Program-made: the position numbers and the translations under genes
Assembly: GCA_017461585.1 (NCBI GenBank)
Contig: JAFTYM010000020.1
Location: forward strand, 1-32,598
Reading direction: 5' to 3'
Length of the DNA stretch: 32,598 bases
Source of the DNA: Oscillospiraceae bacterium
Lineage (GTDB): Bacteria > Bacillota > Clostridia > Oscillospirales > Oscillospiraceae
In this document: positions 32,480 through 32,598 of the stretch, in pieces
Layout: every line of letters starts with the position of its first letter
How positions within the stretch are numbered: the stretch's first letter is position 1
The notes under the pieces: generated by a model
Database searches by the model: none
What the model was told of the DNA's origin: nothing
What the model saw: only the letters and a program-made list of their open reading frames with translations

Positions 32480-32594
<115 letters not shown>

Positions 32595-32598
32595 CTAT

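Overview
The window looks like chromosome from a Gram-positive gut-type Firmicute (class Clostridia, probably an Oscillospiraceae/Ruminococcaceae relative). The reasons are a classical T-box leader, TTGACA/TATAAT promoters, strong AGGAGG ribosome binding sites, CCA-encoded tRNAs, a LuxS, a zinc-type anti-sigma factor and the overall protein composition. Species cannot be fixed from the sequence alone.

Left part (1-6540). An ECF sigma factor and its zinc-binding membrane anti-sigma factor run leftwards (1102-1602 and 204-1109). Diverging from them, a TTGACA-N17-TATATT promoter drives a T-box leader with an apparent leucine (CUC) specifier. The leader controls two genes: a LeuA-like protein that has lost the usual metal-binding residues, and an unusual fusion of a sugar-isomerase-type TIM barrel with an acyl-CoA synthetase. 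A tRNA-Met/tRNA-Trp pair follows. The sigma/anti-sigma unit and the long operon to the right both end in the same ~107-bp structured terminator repeat (81-187 and 6429-6536).

Central and right part (6559-31580). This is one unidirectional leftward array of fifteen genes, about 25 kb, with short or overlapping gaps. It is read from a TTGACA-N17-CATAAT promoter at 31552-31580 that is surrounded by 10-bp repeats. In transcription order it encodes: two tandem YbjN-like proteins; a small XRE-type DNA-binding protein; a secreted/membrane von Willebrand A (vWA) protein; a large tubulin/FtsZ-superfamily protein; a two-TM protein; a 1731-residue membrane protein with a degenerate helicase-like region, LIM/DA1-like region and transglutaminase-like domain; a small lipoprotein; a CARF-nuclease protein of the Card1/Can2 (DUF1887) type; a membrane TrkA-RyR protein; a ClpB-like/receiver-like/FtsH-protease hybrid; a tubulin-TIR fusion; a stand-alone RyR protein; LuxS; and a TIR protein.

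Together the operon reads as a nucleotide-signal-centred defence or stress system. Candidate signal producers are the TIR domains. Candidate sensors are the CARF, RyR and TrkA-type domains. Possible scaffolds are the tubulin-like and vWA proteins, and possible executors are the FtsH-type protease, CARF nuclease and transglutaminase-like domain. No CRISPR array or cas gene is present, although the CARF protein belongs to a family best known from type III CRISPR ancillary nucleases. This system assignment is inference; the domain calls are mostly direct.

Right edge (31701-32598). A DUF3267 membrane putative metalloprotease has its own promoter and terminator. Then comes the 3' end of a leftward rRNA operon (5S rRNA and tRNA-Asn) ending in a strong terminator.
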